Source: Geofilum sp964396555 (GTDB taxonomy: Bacteria > Bacteroidota > Bacteroidia > Bacteroidales > Marinilabiliaceae). Taken from it: a stretch of 7,430 nucleotides of DNA. The DNA is taken from NCBI GenBank assembly GCA_964396555.1, contig CAYNFX010000091.1:1-7430 (forward strand), given 5' to 3'. The notes beneath the pieces are model-generated. The model saw nothing but the letters and a program-made list of their open reading frames with translations, was not told the origin of the DNA and made no database searches. The position numbers were made by a program, and so were the translations under genes. Shown in pieces: positions 1-7,324 of this stretch (position 1 is its first letter; each line of letters opens with the position of its first letter).

Positions 1-359
1 GTAGTTATTTTGCAGGGTGAGTTTGTATCTATCCTTCTGAATGAAGGTGAATATACATATAGGTCAGCTATTTTGCCTTCCTGAAGAATCTCGGTTTTGT
101 TGTGTTTTATTAAGAGTCTGCCGTCCTGGTTGTATAATCTGTATCCGTCAACTATAAAATCCATGCCGCGAAGGTGCATAGAGCTATTTTCACTATTTAC
201 AAGGATCAGTCTGACCGGAGCCCAGATCTCAATTTCTTCAGCTCCTTCCCATGCGATATCCCTGCTTACAATATCACCGGTTTTGTTCATATCGGTAATA
301 TATTCGCAGGCAGCTAATCCGTGGGCAATAACAAGTATATATACCAGTCGTTTGATCAT
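1..359 (-). CDS. Putative lipoprotein with DUF2807-like domain, C-terminus missing (partial)
   Basis: Reading the minus strand from an ATG at 357-359 gives 119 codons open to the window edge, so the C-terminus is missing. Residues 1-18 form a lipoprotein signal peptide: a basic start (MIKR), a hydrophobic stretch, and a lipobox LAAC with the acylated cysteine at 18. Residue +2 is Glu and no obvious surface-export motif follows, so attachment to an inward-facing membrane leaflet is more likely than surface display; this is inference. After about residue 36 the pattern resembles the start of DUF2807 (head-GIN) domains: a WEGAEEIEIWAPV strand, a DG turn followed by RLLIK, then a strand ending YVYSPSFRRI. 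That family is common in Bacteroidota, forms repetitive beta structure and has no established biochemical role. The start lies 17 bases after the stop of the upstream hydrolase gene, which suggests one transcript. The lipoprotein call is firm; the domain call is from pattern memory. Confidence 0.72.
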   Translation of the reverse strand, partial: MIKRLVYILVIAHGLAACEYITDMNKTGDIVSRDIAWEGAEEIEIWAPVRLILVNSENSSMHLRGMDFIVDGYRLYNQDGRLLIKHNKTEILQEGKIADLYVYSPSFRRIDTNSPCKIT

Positions 360-376
360 TTCAGGTTTAGTTATTT

Positions 377-1516
377 CTATCTGTACCTAAGTCTGTATCC
401 AAAGCCGAATTCTATAAATTCGGCTGTAAAGAAATTGGCTTTTATCCCAAAATGCGCCAGACAGTTGTCCGTTATTTTCTTCCTTATTCCAAGCCTTGCA
501 TATAGAGGTTGACGTGGTTCAGTTTTGTAAAATACATAGGCTCCCAGAGCAATGTATAATGAACTGCTTCCAAGATGTGACTCCATAACACCGAAGACCC
601 CGGCATACAGTTCTTCTACCAGTGAATAGTCCCTGCTCTCATCCAGGTCCTGAAACATACTGTAAGCATAGGGGGCGCCACCAAACTTGACAAGGTCCAG
701 TCCGATACCATAGGCCTTGGAGCGGGTCTTATACCAAAGGTGGCTCGCAGTAATACTGCCCGACCAATAGATCGTTGGGTTATAAGCCGCAGCCTGATTT
801 CGGCCAACACCAAGTGTAAACAGCCACTCGCGAGAATCGTCAGCAGGCACCTTCCTGTCCACATATTCGGGCTCCTGAAAGGGCACCAGCTCATAGATCA
901 GTCCAAAGTCAATCGCCGCAGTATTAATCCCGTTGTTGGGCTTGCGCGACGAACCATTACTCATGTGGTTAAGTGCAAACGAGGTTGACACTGAAAACCT
1001 GTCGGTGATTGGATAGTACAGTCTTAGGCCCAATCCCACATAGGCATTCAGGTGAGATCCGAAAACCGTGTTATAGGTGTTTTCCCCCACTTTGAATGGT
1101 TTAGTGGCATAGCCAAGACCTAGGGCAACCTTGTACCTGGCCTGCAAGCGTCCAATCTGGAACAACCTATAATTGATGTAGGGATAGATGGCAAACCCTT
1201 CACCGTAAATGTCGGAACGGCCAAAAGTGCTATACCAGAACCCAACACCTGTTTCCGGCCGGTTGAGGTAGGTCTCCCAAAGACCCTCTTTGTGTCGCTG
1301 ACGAATAATGTTTATCTCAGTGCCCCGGGCATAATCGTTGATAAGGTAAGTCATGCTTGTGTGGTGGGGGATGACTATACCATGGTGATACTTAACCTCA
1401 AAAGCAACGCGGGTACTGTCTTCTTTAGTTTCAGCATGGATGCTGGCGGCAACTGATAACAGTGCCGCCAGTATTATTAGATATCGATGTCTGTAATTTC
1501 TACTAAAAAAAAACAC
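377..1516 (-). CDS. PagL-like outer-membrane acyl hydrolase (acyloxyacyl hydrolase / lipid A deacylase family)
   Basis: This 379-residue protein starts with GTG at 1514-1516. An in-frame TAA lies four codons upstream and no other usual start precedes the signal peptide. Residues 1-28 are a Sec signal peptide with likely cleavage after SIHA. The rest alternates in short amphipathic strands rich in Tyr, Gly and Phe, as expected of an outer-membrane beta barrel. Residues 184-197 carry the PagL-type signature: His184, Ser186, Asn187, Gly188, then PNNG. PagL enzymes remove the 3-O-linked acyl chain of lipid A using a His-Ser-Glu triad. At the Glu position this protein has Asn198, so activity is uncertain. 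The family's proteobacterial members are about half this length; the extra C-terminal half looks like a second barrel unit. The start is 21 bases after the speA stop, so co-transcription is likely. Family membership is fairly secure; the substrate is inferred. Confidence 0.72.
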   Translation of the reverse strand: MFFFSRNYRHRYLIILAALLSVAASIHAETKEDSTRVAFEVKYHHGIVIPHHTSMTYLINDYARGTEINIIRQRHKEGLWETYLNRPETGVGFWYSTFGRSDIYGEGFAIYPYINYRLFQIGRLQARYKVALGLGYATKPFKVGENTYNTVFGSHLNAYVGLGLRLYYPITDRFSVSTSFALNHMSNGSSRKPNNGINTAAIDFGLIYELVPFQEPEYVDRKVPADDSREWLFTLGVGRNQAAAYNPTIYWSGSITASHLWYKTRSKAYGIGLDLVKFGGAPYAYSMFQDLDESRDYSLVEELYAGVFGVMESHLGSSSLYIALGAYVFYKTEPRQPLYARLGIRKKITDNCLAHFGIKANFFTAEFIEFGFGYRLRYR

Positions 1517-1537
1517 AATTGACAGTTATAGGTGCTT

Positions 1538-3430
1538 CTATTCAAGATATGTATAGCCATACAGACCTGAACGGTAGTTTGAAAGGAATTCTTTTCCTTC
1601 TTCTGCCGAGATCTTACCTGCCTTCACTGAAGAGGTTACCCATGTCTCCACTGTCCTTACAAGCTTTTTGGGGCTATACTGAACGTACTCAAGAACCTCG
1701 GCAACAGTTTCACCGTCAATCACCTGCTCGATGCTGTAACCATCCTCATCAACAGAGACGTGAACGGCATTGGTGTCACCAAACAGGTTGTGAAGGTCAC
1801 CCAGAATCTCCTGATATGCACCTACTAAGAAGACACCGATGTAATATGGGTCCTTTGCCTTAAGCGGGTGAACCGGTAGGAAGTGACTAATATTACGTGT
1901 AGCAATAAAGTTGTCAATCTTTCCGTCCGAGTCGCAGGTTATATCTTGAAGTGTCGCATTTCTTGTCGGTTTCTCTTCAAGTCTGTGTACCGGCATGATG
2001 GGGAATATCTGGTCTATCGCCCATGAATCCGGAAGTGACTGGAATAACGAGAAGTTACAGAAGTACTTATCAGCAAGTAGCTTAGATAAATTTCTGTACT
2101 CGTCAGGAACGTGCTTGAGTTCGTTAGTCATAGAGTTAATCTCATTGGCTATCGACCAGAAAAGTCGTTCTATCTTGGCCCTTGTGATAAGGTCAAGTAC
2201 TCCCAGGCTATAACGATCCAAGGCTTCTTCCCTAATCTGTAATGCATCGTGCCATGTCTCCATCATTCGGGGCTGGTTGATATTTTCCCAAAGAGAATAC
2301 ATTTCTTTGACCAATTCATGGTCGGTCTCATTCACTTCCTCGTCTTCATTCCACATCGGAGGAGATGTAGCCTCAAGAACTTCGAACACAAGTACGGCGT
2401 GGTGCGCTGTAAGCGAACGGCCGGACTCAGTGATCACATTTGGGTGAGGTATGCCGTTCTTGTCAGCGGCATCAACAAAGTGAGATATTGAGTCATTGAC
2501 GTACTCTTGTATGCTGTAGTTAACGCTACTCTCACTGTTTGAAGAGCGTGTGCCATCATAGTCAACACCAAGTCCTCCACCGATGTCAACAAAACCAATT
2601 TTGAATCCCAACTTGTGCAGCTGAACGTAGAACTGAGCAGCTTCCCTAAGGGCAGTTTTAATTCTGCGGATCTTTGTAACCTGACTTCCAATATGGAAGT
2701 GAATAAGTGCAAGGCAGTCCTCCATCTTCTGACGACGCAGAAAATCAAGGGCTTCCAGCAGTTCGCTTGAAGTAAGACCAAATTTGGAGCTATCTCCTCC
2801 TGAGTCTTCCCACTTGCCACTTCCACTACTTGCAAGTTTGATACGAATGCCAATATTTGGTCTGATCTGTAGTCGTTTTGCTATCTTGGCGATAAGGCGC
2901 AGCTCATTAAGCTTTTCAACTACTATAAAAATGCGTTTACCCATCTTCTGGGCCAGAAGTGCCAATTCAATATAATCTTCGTCCTTATATCCGTTGCAAA
3001 TAATAACTGAGTTGGTCTCAGTGTTGATAGCCAATACAGCATGCAACTCCGGTTTGGAGCCGGCCTCCAAACCTATATTAAACTTCTTGCCGTGGCTCAC
3101 TATTTCCTCCACGACCTGACGCATTTGGTTTACCTTAATAGGATAGATCAGGAAGTTCTGACCCTTGTAGTTGTACTCTTCGGCAGCTTTCTTAAAGCAA
3201 TGTGATATGGACTCAATCCTATCATCCAATATATCAGGAAAACGCAGAAGTACAGGGTTGGATACATCCCTTACCATAAGCTCATCCATAAGCTCCTTAA
3301 GTTCAACTGCAGCCCCCCCCTTCTTAGGGGTTACTATGACGTTACCTTTCTCGTTGATAGAGAAATAATCTACGCCCCAACCGTTAATGTTGTAAAGCTC
3401 AGCCGAATCTTCAATACGCCATTTTCTCAC
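1538..3430 (-). CDS. speA: Biosynthetic arginine decarboxylase
   Basis: SpeA converts L-arginine to agmatine and CO2 with pyridoxal phosphate, the first step of the agmatine route to putrescine and spermidine, in the cytoplasm. The 630 residues match the usual length. The N-terminal alanine-racemase-like barrel carries the cofactor lysine in YPIKVNQ (Lys99), HFHIGSQ with His246, the glycine-rich phosphate-binding loop DIGGGLGVDYDG (282-293) and ESGRS (335-339). The C-terminal part carries CDSDG with the active-site cysteine Cys499, and GAYQE (537-541). The GTG start at 3428-3430 is chosen because the N-terminus MRKWRIEDS agrees with Bacteroides SpeA as I recall it, and an in-frame TAA lies seven codons upstream with no other usual start between. 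A run of eight G (plus strand C, 3313-3320) falls at codons 37-40. It is the first gene of a leftward group, with a large dyad directly upstream of its start codon. No clear promoter box was found on this strand. Confidence 0.97.
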   Translation of the reverse strand: MRKWRIEDSAELYNINGWGVDYFSINEKGNVIVTPKKGGAAVELKELMDELMVRDVSNPVLLRFPDILDDRIESISHCFKKAAEEYNYKGQNFLIYPIKVNQMRQVVEEIVSHGKKFNIGLEAGSKPELHAVLAINTETNSVIICNGYKDEDYIELALLAQKMGKRIFIVVEKLNELRLIAKIAKRLQIRPNIGIRIKLASSGSGKWEDSGGDSSKFGLTSSELLEALDFLRRQKMEDCLALIHFHIGSQVTKIRRIKTALREAAQFYVQLHKLGFKIGFVDIGGGLGVDYDGTRSSNSESSVNYSIQEYVNDSISHFVDAADKNGIPHPNVITESGRSLTAHHAVLVFEVLEATSPPMWNEDEEVNETDHELVKEMYSLWENINQPRMMETWHDALQIREEALDRYSLGVLDLITRAKIERLFWSIANEINSMTNELKHVPDEYRNLSKLLADKYFCNFSLFQSLPDSWAIDQIFPIMPVHRLEEKPTRNATLQDITCDSDGKIDNFIATRNISHFLPVHPLKAKDPYYIGVFLVGAYQEILGDLHNLFGDTNAVHVSVDEDGYSIEQVIDGETVAEVLEYVQYSPKKLVRTVETWVTSSVKAGKISAEEGKEFLSNYRSGLYGYTYLE

Positions 3431-3471
3431 TTTCGCATCTAATATTTAATGATTAAAAATAAAATGCGAAA
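3431..3471 (-). promoter_or_regulatory. 41-base dyad (possible operator or mRNA hairpin) abutting the speA start codon
   Basis: The sequence is symmetric about base 3451: 17 of 20 mirrored positions are complementary. The outer arms TTTCGCAT (3431-3438) and ATGCGAAA (3464-3471) match over 8 bases, and the inner arms TTTAAT (3445-3450) and ATTAAA (3452-3457) match over 6. Mismatches fall at 3439/3463, 3441/3461 and 3444/3458. In the speA transcript this would fold into one long hairpin whose 3' arm ends at the GTG codon. It could act as a translation-controlling stem or as a DNA site for a dimeric regulator. It has no T-tract, so it is not a usual intrinsic terminator. The structure is seen directly; the function is inferred. 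Confidence 0.5.
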
Positions 3472-3529
3472 TAACCACTTTTTTATGATATACCCAATTG
3501 AAACGCCTAAAATGCTCATTTTAATCCTG

Positions 3530-3537
3530 TATCTTTG
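3530..3537 (+). promoter_or_regulatory. Bacteroidota-type -7 promoter box for the DEAD-box helicase gene
   Basis: TATCTTTG fits the TAnnTTTG box used by the Bacteroidota primary sigma factor. Transcription would begin a few bases downstream, leaving a leader of roughly 40 bases before the ATG at 3583. I did not find a good TTTG -33 element at the usual spacing, so the call rests on the -7 box and its position. Confidence 0.55.
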
Positions 3538-3582
3538 TGACTGTTTCTTAAAGTATTCGCGATTCATATTTGATTGCCAGTT

Positions 3583-4815
3583 ATGAAGTTTGAAAAGTAT
3601 GGTCTTATTCCCGCATTAGGGGATAATCTTGAGCGGTTAGGATTCAAACGACCCACAGATATTCAGTATAAAGCGATCCCTCCGATATTGAAGGGGGAGG
3701 ATGTACTTGCTATTGCCCAGACCGGCACAGGTAAGACTGCGGCTTTTGCAATTCCAGTTATTCAGATACTTACTTCCAGGCCTGATTTACCTGAGCCTTT
3801 GAGTATGCGCTGTCTTGTGATGGTACCTACTCACGAATTAGCAATTCAGATTGCCAATGTCTTCAAAGAGCTGGCAACAGGAACCGGACTTAAGGTTATC
3901 GGTTTGTACGGGGGAGTGGAACAGGATCCTCAGATAGCACACCTCAAAAACGGGGTAGACGTACTTGTAGCAACGCCAGGTCGTATGTTTGACCTTGCCT
4001 CACAGAAGCATCTTAGTTTTAAGTCTGTCCAGCTGTTAATTTTGGACGAGGCCGACCACATGCTTGAAAAGGGTTTTTATGCAGACATGCAAGACCTTGT
4101 AAAGCGTATTCCAAAGAGACGCCAGACCCTGTTCTTTTCTGCCACTATTGACAAAACAATTAAAGACCTTGCCTACAGTCTGGTTAATAAGGCTGTCCGC
4201 ATTCAGATTTCTCCCAAGGATCCGGTATCAAAAAATGTCGATCATTCACTTATGTATGTGGAGATGGATGACAAGCGCTTTTTTCTGGAACGTATTATTA
4301 GGGAGCATCCTGAAAGTAAGATTTTGGTATTTGTTAGAACAAAGGTTCGGGCTGAACGGGTTGTAAAGGCATTGGAACGCGTTGGACTGAAGTCCGAATC
4401 AATCCATGGCAACCTGGCCCAGAAGGACAGGACAAGGGTTATGGATAGTTTTCGCTCGGGTGAAAACAAGGTTCTTGTTGCCACTGACATCAGCGCCAGA
4501 GGTATAGATATACCAAATGTTGAGTATGTTGTAAACTATGACCTGCCTGATGATCCGGAAAATTACGTGCACCGTGTGGGACGAACAGGACGTGGTACTC
4601 TTAGGGGTGTTGCTGTATCATTCTGTGGTAAGGAAGAGAAGGAAAAGCTGGAAGTGATTGAATCATACATGGACAATCCAATAAAGGTGTTGGAACTGGA
4701 TCCGGCAGACTACGAGGCTACCATGGACTTCTCAAAGGATGCAAAGTATGATTGGAAGTCAGTTGTCAACGAACTTATTGACTTTGAGGAAAAACCGAAG
4801 AAGAAAAAGAAATAG
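3583..4815 (+). CDS. DEAD-box ATP-dependent RNA helicase
   Basis: This cytoplasmic helicase remodels RNA with ATP hydrolysis, in cold adaptation, ribosome assembly or RNA decay depending on the member. From the ATG at 3583 it has 410 residues and all core motifs: Q motif with Gln28, Walker A AQTGTGKT (45-52), motif Ia as PTHELA (82-87, usually PTRELA), TPGR, DEAD (155-158), SAT (186-188), ILVFVRT, ARGID and HRVGRTGR (330-337). After the second RecA domain there is only a tail of about 60 residues ending in lysines. No RNA-binding domain follows, unlike DeaD or DbpA, so it is nearer the RhlE/CshA core type; the subfamily is not certain. A TTG at 3574 is in frame and would add three residues. 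I prefer the ATG because MKFEKYGL is the natural beginning of the fold. There is no recognisable ribosome binding site. A terminator follows 40 bases after the stop, so it is likely a single-gene unit. Confidence 0.95.
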   Translation: MKFEKYGLIPALGDNLERLGFKRPTDIQYKAIPPILKGEDVLAIAQTGTGKTAAFAIPVIQILTSRPDLPEPLSMRCLVMVPTHELAIQIANVFKELATGTGLKVIGLYGGVEQDPQIAHLKNGVDVLVATPGRMFDLASQKHLSFKSVQLLILDEADHMLEKGFYADMQDLVKRIPKRRQTLFFSATIDKTIKDLAYSLVNKAVRIQISPKDPVSKNVDHSLMYVEMDDKRFFLERIIREHPESKILVFVRTKVRAERVVKALERVGLKSESIHGNLAQKDRTRVMDSFRSGENKVLVATDISARGIDIPNVEYVVNYDLPDDPENYVHRVGRTGRGTLRGVAVSFCGKEEKEKLEVIESYMDNPIKVLELDPADYEATMDFSKDAKYDWKSVVNELIDFEEKPKKKKK

Positions 4816-4854
4816 CCATTCCGGAGACCGTTTTGGACGTTCTAGGAAATTATG

Positions 4855-4890
4855 AAATCAGCAAAGCTACTGCTTTGCTGATTTTTGTTT
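4855..4890 (+). terminator. Rho-independent terminator after the helicase gene
   Basis: A perfect 13-base-pair stem (4855-4867 with 4872-4884) encloses a four-base loop TACT, and the 3' arm runs into a T-rich tract (TTTTTGTTTT). It ends the helicase transcript and separates it from the malic enzyme gene 60 bases further on. Confidence 0.92.
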
Positions 4891-4949
4891 TATTTTAAAA
4901 AAATGATCTTTTCTTCATTATTAGTGTTTTACAAGAAATTCCTTTAGAT

Positions 4950-7232
4950 ATGAGTTCACACAGAAAAGGGGAGGCCCTGCAATATCATGCTGAGGGCCGT
5001 CCCGGTAAGATTCAGGTTATACCAACCAAACCTTATACAACACAGCGTGACCTTGCGCTTGCGTATTCACCGGGTGTAGCTGAGCCATGCCTGGAAATTG
5101 AAAAAGATGCACAGTTTGCTTACGACTACACTACCAAGGGAAATCTGGTTGCCGTTATTTCAAATGGAACGGCCGTTCTTGGACTAGGTGATATTGGAGC
5201 TCTGGCTGGTAAGCCGGTTATGGAAGGCAAGGGTTTGTTATTCAAGATATTTGCAGATATTGATGTATTCGATATCGAGATAGACGAGAAGGATTCCGAC
5301 AAGTTTGTTCAGGTTGTTAAAGCTATCTCTCCAACCTTTGGCGGGATCAATCTTGAAGATATTAAGGCACCAGAGTGCTTTGACATAGAAGAAAAGCTGA
5401 AAGCTCAGCTTGACATTCCTCTGATGCATGATGATCAGCACGGAACTGCAATTATATCAGGAGCTGCACTTATAAATGCGCTTGAACTGGCAGGCAAGAA
5501 GATAGAGGATGTTAAGATAGTTGTCAATGGTGCCGGAGCAGCAGCTTCTTCCTGTGCCTCCCTCTATATTCATCTTGGTGCAAAAAAGGAAAATATAGTA
5601 ATGGTTGACAGCAAGGGGGTTATTTCGGTTCGCAGAAAGGATCTTAATGATCGCAAGAAACCCTTTGCAACAGCCCTTAATGTAGATACGCTTGAAGAAG
5701 CCGTGAAGGGATGTGACGTATTCCTGGGCCTCTCAGTTGCCAATGTCCTTACTAAGGAGATGGTGAGAAGCATGGCCGACAATCCTATTGTGTTTGCACT
5801 GGCAAATCCGGAACCTGAGATATCCTATGATGATGCAATGGCTTCGCGTCCTGATATAATATTCGCTACAGGACGAAGTGACTATCCCAACCAGGTTAAC
5901 AATGTGCTTGGATTCCCCTATATCTTCCGTGGTGCACTTGATGTCCGTGCTACCGGTATCAACGAAGAGATGAAGGTGGCTGCTGCACTGTCAATCGCAC
6001 AGCTAACCAAGGAACCTGTTCCCGATGTAGTTGCCCTGGCCTATGATGATGCCAAGTTGAGCTATGGTCGTAATTATATTATTCCAAAACCACTTGATCC
6101 CAGGCTGCTGGTAACTGTTGCACCGGCCGTTGCACAGGCAGCAATTGAGAGTGGTGTGGCTCGCAAGCCTATTACTGATTGGGAAGAATATAAAGATGAG
6201 CTGCGTGGCAGAATGGGTATTGACAACAGGCTGATGCGAAGTCTTACAGAGATGGCCAAGAAGAAACCCAAAAGGGTTGTCTTTGCTGAGGCCAACCATG
6301 CCAATATGCTAAAGGCTGCTCAGATCGCCAAGAACGAAGGATTATGTATTCCAATCTTGCTTGGTAATGAGGAAAGGCTTCAAAAGCTTATCGATGAACT
6401 GGAACTGGATATGCGTGGCGTTGAGATTATCAATATGCGTCATGATCGTGAAGAAGCAAGGCGCAGGCGTTATGCCGAAGCACTTGCAAACAAGAGACAG
6501 CGCGATGGTATGACTTATGCCGAGGCATACGAAAAGATGTTTGACCGCAACTACTTTGGTATTGCAATGGTTGAAGCTGGTGAGGCTGATGCATGCCTGA
6601 CAGGTACCTATACCAAGTATGATGATGCTATCAAGCCAGCTATTGAAATTGTTGGTATTCGTGAAGGATTAAGCCATATTGCAGGTCTCAACATAGTTCA
6701 CAATAAGCTGGGAACCTTTTTCTTTTCTGACACACTTATAAATAATCACCCTAATGATCAAACACTAAAGGATATAGCGCTACTTACACATAAGACCGTT
6801 CAGCTTTTCAACATAACCCCTGTAATGGCTATGCTGTCGTACTCCAATTTTGGAGAGAGAAATTCAGGTAGTCCAGCAATGGTACGTAGCGTTGTTTCCG
6901 ATATTCACAATGAGCGTCCCGATATCCTTATCGACGGGGAGATGCAGGTCAACTATGCCCTCGACAAGAAGTTGAGACACGAGATGTTTCCCTTCTCCAA
7001 GATCGACAATATGGATGTCAACACCCTGATATTTCCAAACCTGAGTTCGGCAAATATCTCCTACAAGATGATGCTTGAAATCGGGATGAGTGAAACTATA
7101 GGTCCGATCCAGATGGGACTTAAGAAGCCGATACACATTCTTAATATTGAAAGTTCAGTACGCGACATCCTCAACATGGTAATTATTGCCGCAGTTGATG
7201 CAATCTTTGAGGAAGAGGGTAAGATTGAGTAA
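4950..7232 (+). CDS. maeB: NADP-dependent malic enzyme with C-terminal phosphotransacetylase-like domain (MaeB type)
   Basis: The enzyme oxidatively decarboxylates L-malate to pyruvate and CO2, giving reduced NAD(P)H for biosynthesis. The 760 residues match the long MaeB form. The malic domain has Tyr39 in YSPGVAEPC, Lys94 in MEGKG, metal ligands Glu136 and Asp137 in LEDIKAPEC, and HDDQHGTA (160-167). The cofactor domain has the loop NGAGAAA (193-199), ANPEPE (285-290) and NNVLGFP (317-323). From about residue 430 to 750 lies a phosphotransacetylase-like domain (KRVVFAEA, DACLTGTYT, SYSNFGERNSGSP, FPNLSSANISYK). In characterised MaeB proteins this domain is not a working transacetylase but mediates assembly and acetyl-CoA control. 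NADP preference is inferred from the family. The start is the only ATG that gives the full conserved N-terminus (GEALQYH). No clear promoter box is visible in the 60 bases after the upstream terminator, although it should have its own promoter. Confidence 0.96.
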   Translation: MSSHRKGEALQYHAEGRPGKIQVIPTKPYTTQRDLALAYSPGVAEPCLEIEKDAQFAYDYTTKGNLVAVISNGTAVLGLGDIGALAGKPVMEGKGLLFKIFADIDVFDIEIDEKDSDKFVQVVKAISPTFGGINLEDIKAPECFDIEEKLKAQLDIPLMHDDQHGTAIISGAALINALELAGKKIEDVKIVVNGAGAAASSCASLYIHLGAKKENIVMVDSKGVISVRRKDLNDRKKPFATALNVDTLEEAVKGCDVFLGLSVANVLTKEMVRSMADNPIVFALANPEPEISYDDAMASRPDIIFATGRSDYPNQVNNVLGFPYIFRGALDVRATGINEEMKVAAALSIAQLTKEPVPDVVALAYDDAKLSYGRNYIIPKPLDPRLLVTVAPAVAQAAIESGVARKPITDWEEYKDELRGRMGIDNRLMRSLTEMAKKKPKRVVFAEANHANMLKAAQIAKNEGLCIPILLGNEERLQKLIDELELDMRGVEIINMRHDREEARRRRYAEALANKRQRDGMTYAEAYEKMFDRNYFGIAMVEAGEADACLTGTYTKYDDAIKPAIEIVGIREGLSHIAGLNIVHNKLGTFFFSDTLINNHPNDQTLKDIALLTHKTVQLFNITPVMAMLSYSNFGERNSGSPAMVRSVVSDIHNERPDILIDGEMQVNYALDKKLRHEMFPFSKIDNMDVNTLIFPNLSSANISYKMMLEIGMSETIGPIQMGLKKPIHILNIESSVRDILNMVIIAAVDAIFEEEGKIE

Positions 7233-7275
7233 TAAGGTAGTATATAAGGTTGCAAATATAGCCAATAGTTAAAAA

Positions 7276-7323
7276 GAGAAAGCCGCAAAATTCTGTTGAT
7301 CAGAAATTTTGCGGCTTTTCTTT
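7276..7323. terminator. Bidirectional terminator between the convergent malic enzyme and tRNA-Arg genes
   Basis: GCCGCAAAATT (7282-7292) pairs with AATTTTGCGGC (7305-7315). It extends outward by AAA/TTT and inward by CTG/CAG around a five-base loop, with one bulged A at 7304. Going right, the stem ends in TTTTCTTT. Going left on the minus strand it ends in TTTCTCTTTTT. It can therefore stop both the malic enzyme transcript and the tRNA transcript. Confidence 0.88.
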
Positions 7324-7324
7324 G

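Noticed and set aside
97..390. Open frame of 97 codons on the plus strand
   Set aside because: It lies antisense to the lipoprotein gene, which has a clean signal peptide and lipobox. The plus-strand translation has no recognisable pattern.
1519..1863. Open frame of 114 codons on the plus strand
   Set aside because: It is fully antisense to the conserved C-terminal end of speA, and its composition (runs of Arg, His, Gln) is typical of a shadow frame.
2434..2853. Open frame of 139 codons on the minus strand
   Set aside because: It overlaps speA in another frame on the same strand, and the speA frame is conserved throughout this stretch.
3574..3582. TTG codon as the start of the helicase
   Set aside because: It adds only three residues not expected in the family. 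The ATG at 3583 gives the natural N-terminus.
6240..7232. A separate phosphotransacetylase gene
   Set aside because: The domain is continuous in frame with the malic enzyme and the 760-residue total matches the known fused MaeB form, so no separate gene or unusual fusion is needed.
7061..7288. Open frame of 75 codons on the minus strand, near a TATATTTG box
   Set aside because: It starts within the bidirectional terminator, upstream of the box at 7253-7260, and is antisense to the conserved C-terminus of the malic enzyme.
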